Positions 62,877 to 64,000 of a stretch of DNA of 64,000 nt are shown piece by piece. This DNA is from Aldehydirespirator sp963667505 (GTDB lineage: Bacteria > Actinomycetota > Acidimicrobiia > Acidimicrobiales > Aldehydirespiratoraceae). A model generated the notes under the pieces. The model did no database searches. It saw only the letters and a list, made by a program, of their open reading frames with translations, and was not told the DNA's origin. How positions within the stretch are numbered: position 1 is the first letter of the stretch; every line of letters starts with the position of its first letter. The stretch spans positions 4,030,001 to 4,094,000 of the forward strand of contig OY763490.2 of NCBI GenBank assembly GCA_963667505.2, given 5' to 3'. The position numbers and the translations under genes were made by a program.

Positions 62877-63632
62877 CTACACCAGCGGCCAGGGCCAGCG
62901 GTGTCCGTGGTCCTCGTGCGGAAAGCGTCCCGCGTCCACCAGCGCCTGTGTGCGGGCCAGTGTGGCTGCTCGCTCCAGCGGGGTGAGGCTCTCGGCGAGA
63001 GGCTCCGGCAGGCCGTCGTCGAGCAGCCGCTGAAGGTCGTGGCCCACGCCCTCGGGCAGGTCGTCGCCCGCGAAGTCCCAGATCACGGTGCGCAGCTTGA
63101 ACTCGGCGTGAAACGACAGGCCGTTGTCGATGGCCCAGACGGTTCCGTCGGTGCCGAGCAGGCAGTGGCCCGACTTGCGGTCGGTGCTGTTGATCACGAT
63201 GTCGAGGGCGCACAGCCTCTCGAACTGGGGCCGCAGACGCTCCTCGGATACAAGCGTGAAGTAGTGCTGCTCGAAGTTCGCGGGCATGAACAGCTGCAGC
63301 GAGCCCTCGCCGAAGGGAAGGGCTCGGCGGACCACCGTCGGAGGCACCAGGTCCCAGCCCAGCGATCTGTCCATCAGGAAGGCTCCGGCCTCCCGGTGGG
63401 CCAGACCGTGGGGGAAGTCCCATAACCGCCGCTCGCCCCGCACCGGCTTGTAGATCGCCTGGGCGTCGAGCCCGTCGTGGGACACGTCGACCAGGAAGGT
63501 GGCGTTGGAGCTGTACGGCATCCGTCCCCTCAGCTCCACTTCCCCCTCGGCCAGCAGTTCTAGGGCTCGGCCGGTCTCGATCGGGGGGCGCTGGAGGATG
63601 GGCGACTGGCGCGCCTCCTCCTCGATTGTCAC
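62877..63632 (-). CDS. SCO1664-family (PI3/4-kinase-like) protein
   Basis: A 251-residue protein matching the actinobacterial SCO1664 family, which resembles phosphatidylinositol 3/4-kinases: NATFLVDVSHDGLDAQAIYKP supplies a nucleotide-binding Lys, PHGLAHREAGAFLMDRSLG and MPANFEQHYFTL follow, and LDIVINSTDRKSGHCLLG and WAIDNGLSFH carry the catalytic Asp-type residues. In other actinobacteria this gene sits with DUF3090 and mshC, and the same DUF3090 neighbour is present here. Biological substrate unproven. Confidence 0.86.
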   Translation of the reverse strand: MTIEEEARQSPILQRPPIETGRALELLAEGEVELRGRMPYSSNATFLVDVSHDGLDAQAIYKPVRGERRLWDFPHGLAHREAGAFLMDRSLGWDLVPPTVVRRALPFGEGSLQLFMPANFEQHYFTLVSEERLRPQFERLCALDIVINSTDRKSGHCLLGTDGTVWAIDNGLSFHAEFKLRTVIWDFAGDDLPEGVGHDLQRLLDDGLPEPLAESLTPLERAATLARTQALVDAGRFPHEDHGHRWPWPLV

Positions 63633-63650
63633 CGCTGGCCGCCCTGCCTA

Positions 63651-63865
63651 TCGGAATTGGCAGCGGCGGAGGCCGTTTTGGGCGTTGTGGGCTGCCAGTT
63701 CGGGGTGGGGTGGGTGTGCGTGGGAATTGGCAGCGGTGGGAGCCGTTTTTGGGCGTTGTGGGCTGCCAGTTCGGGCGGTTGCGGGCGTGTGTATCGGGAT
63801 TGGCAGCGGTGGGGGCCGTTTTGGGCGTTGTGGGCTGCCAGTTCGGGCGGTTGCGGGCGTCATCA
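63651..63865. repeat. Three 70-73-nt tandem repeats with internal dyads
   Basis: Units start at 63651, 63721 and 63794. Each contains TTGGCAGC about 28 nt before GCTGCCAG, so each can fold into a hairpin with a 7-bp stem. The central part (CCGTTTTGGGCGTTGTGG) is nearly identical in all three. The array fills the gap between the SCO1664-family gene and the DUF3090 gene, and the last unit ends at the DUF3090 stop. Confidence 0.9.
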
Positions 63866-64000
63866 GTTGTGGCATGGGCACCAGTCGCCGTTGTGGGGTT
63901 CCAACGGGCGCAGGCAGAAGCGGCACGGCGGGCGGCCTGCGGCCACCACGGAGCGGGCTCGGGCTACCAGCGCCGCGACCTGCGGGCGCGTCAGCGAGAA
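63863..64000 (-). CDS. DUF3090 family protein, 3' end only
   Basis: The last 45 codons of a gene that enters from the right edge; the stop is TGA at 63865-63863. The peptide ends in LTRPQVAALVARARSVVAAG, then GRPPCRFCLRPLEP and a CPCHN tail, which matches the C-terminal zinc-ribbon-like end of DUF3090 proteins (CxxC and CxC). This family usually accompanies the SCO1664-family gene, as here. The start lies outside the window. Confidence 0.85.
   Translation of the reverse strand, partial: FSLTRPQVAALVARARSVVAAGRPPCRFCLRPLEPHNGDWCPCHN

Noticed and set aside
63651..63865. Possible CRISPR array
   Set aside because: Only three units, each over 70 nt and nearly identical throughout, with no unique spacers and no cas genes.

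Overview
The window is gene-dense, high-GC DNA with frequent GTG and TTG starts, many 4-base ATGA or GTGA stop/start overlaps, and several start codons that sit 6-8 nt after a TANNNT hexamer, as in leaderless transcripts. Marker genes (DUF3107, a PdtaS-like kinase, an SCO1664-family protein followed by a DUF3090 gene, EtfBA, menaquinone genes) indicate an actinobacterium. The co-occurrence of System I cytochrome c maturation, thiolase/OB-fold pairs and CoA-transferases makes Acidimicrobiia the best guess; this is inference, since no rRNA gene is present.

Layout. 1-2 kb: a VapBC toxin-antitoxin pair and a self-inhibited Fic protein, then a YibE/F membrane protein. 4-10.3 kb: menaquinone genes menF-menD-menH-menC, with MenF fused to an N-terminal MerR-like domain. 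10.4-12 kb: a histidine phosphatase and a sugar-nucleotidyltransferase-like protein. 12.1-15.8 kb: coxS-coxL-coxM of form II CO-dehydrogenase type, followed by a ParD-like/zeta-like toxin-antitoxin module that lies between two copies of the coxM 3' end. 17.3-25.1 kb: a gamma-glutamyltransferase-like protein, a ClpC N-domain/RidA fusion, a fused HMG-CoA-synthase-like/OB-fold protein, a thiolase and a double-domain CoA-transferase. 25.2-33.1 kb: a class III aminotransferase, a TetR regulator and a five-gene peptide-type ABC importer, linked by three copies of one palindromic operator. 33.1-38.3 kb: a small coiled-coil membrane protein, inositol-phosphate synthase divergent from a LysR gene, and a MaoC/unknown/SDR cluster. 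38.3-45.4 kb: a complete System I cytochrome c maturation operon ccmABCDEFG plus a CcmH-TPR fusion. 45.4-54.1 kb: DUF3179 protein, SixA-like phosphatase, Mrp, DUF3107, PdtaS-like kinase, glycerophosphodiesterase, lipid-kinase-like protein and EtfBA. 54.1-62.6 kb: a Rieske oxygenase and a Fe(II)/2OG oxygenase convergent with a second five-gene peptide-type ABC importer. 62.9-64 kb: SCO1664-family protein and the 3' end of a DUF3090 gene.

The most unusual features are: (1) a repeated pattern of short tandem duplications with a different unit at each locus, often including the upstream gene's stop codon and often 25-28 nt in period, with related in-frame repeats inside genes; (2) a toxin-antitoxin module bracketed by a coxM 3'-end duplication; (3) the ClpC-N/RidA and MerR/MenF fusions; (4) a three-site TetR regulon that can be read from the sequence; (5) an unexplained 50-nt hairpin at 22590-22639. 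All assignments come from reading motifs and context; no database search was run.
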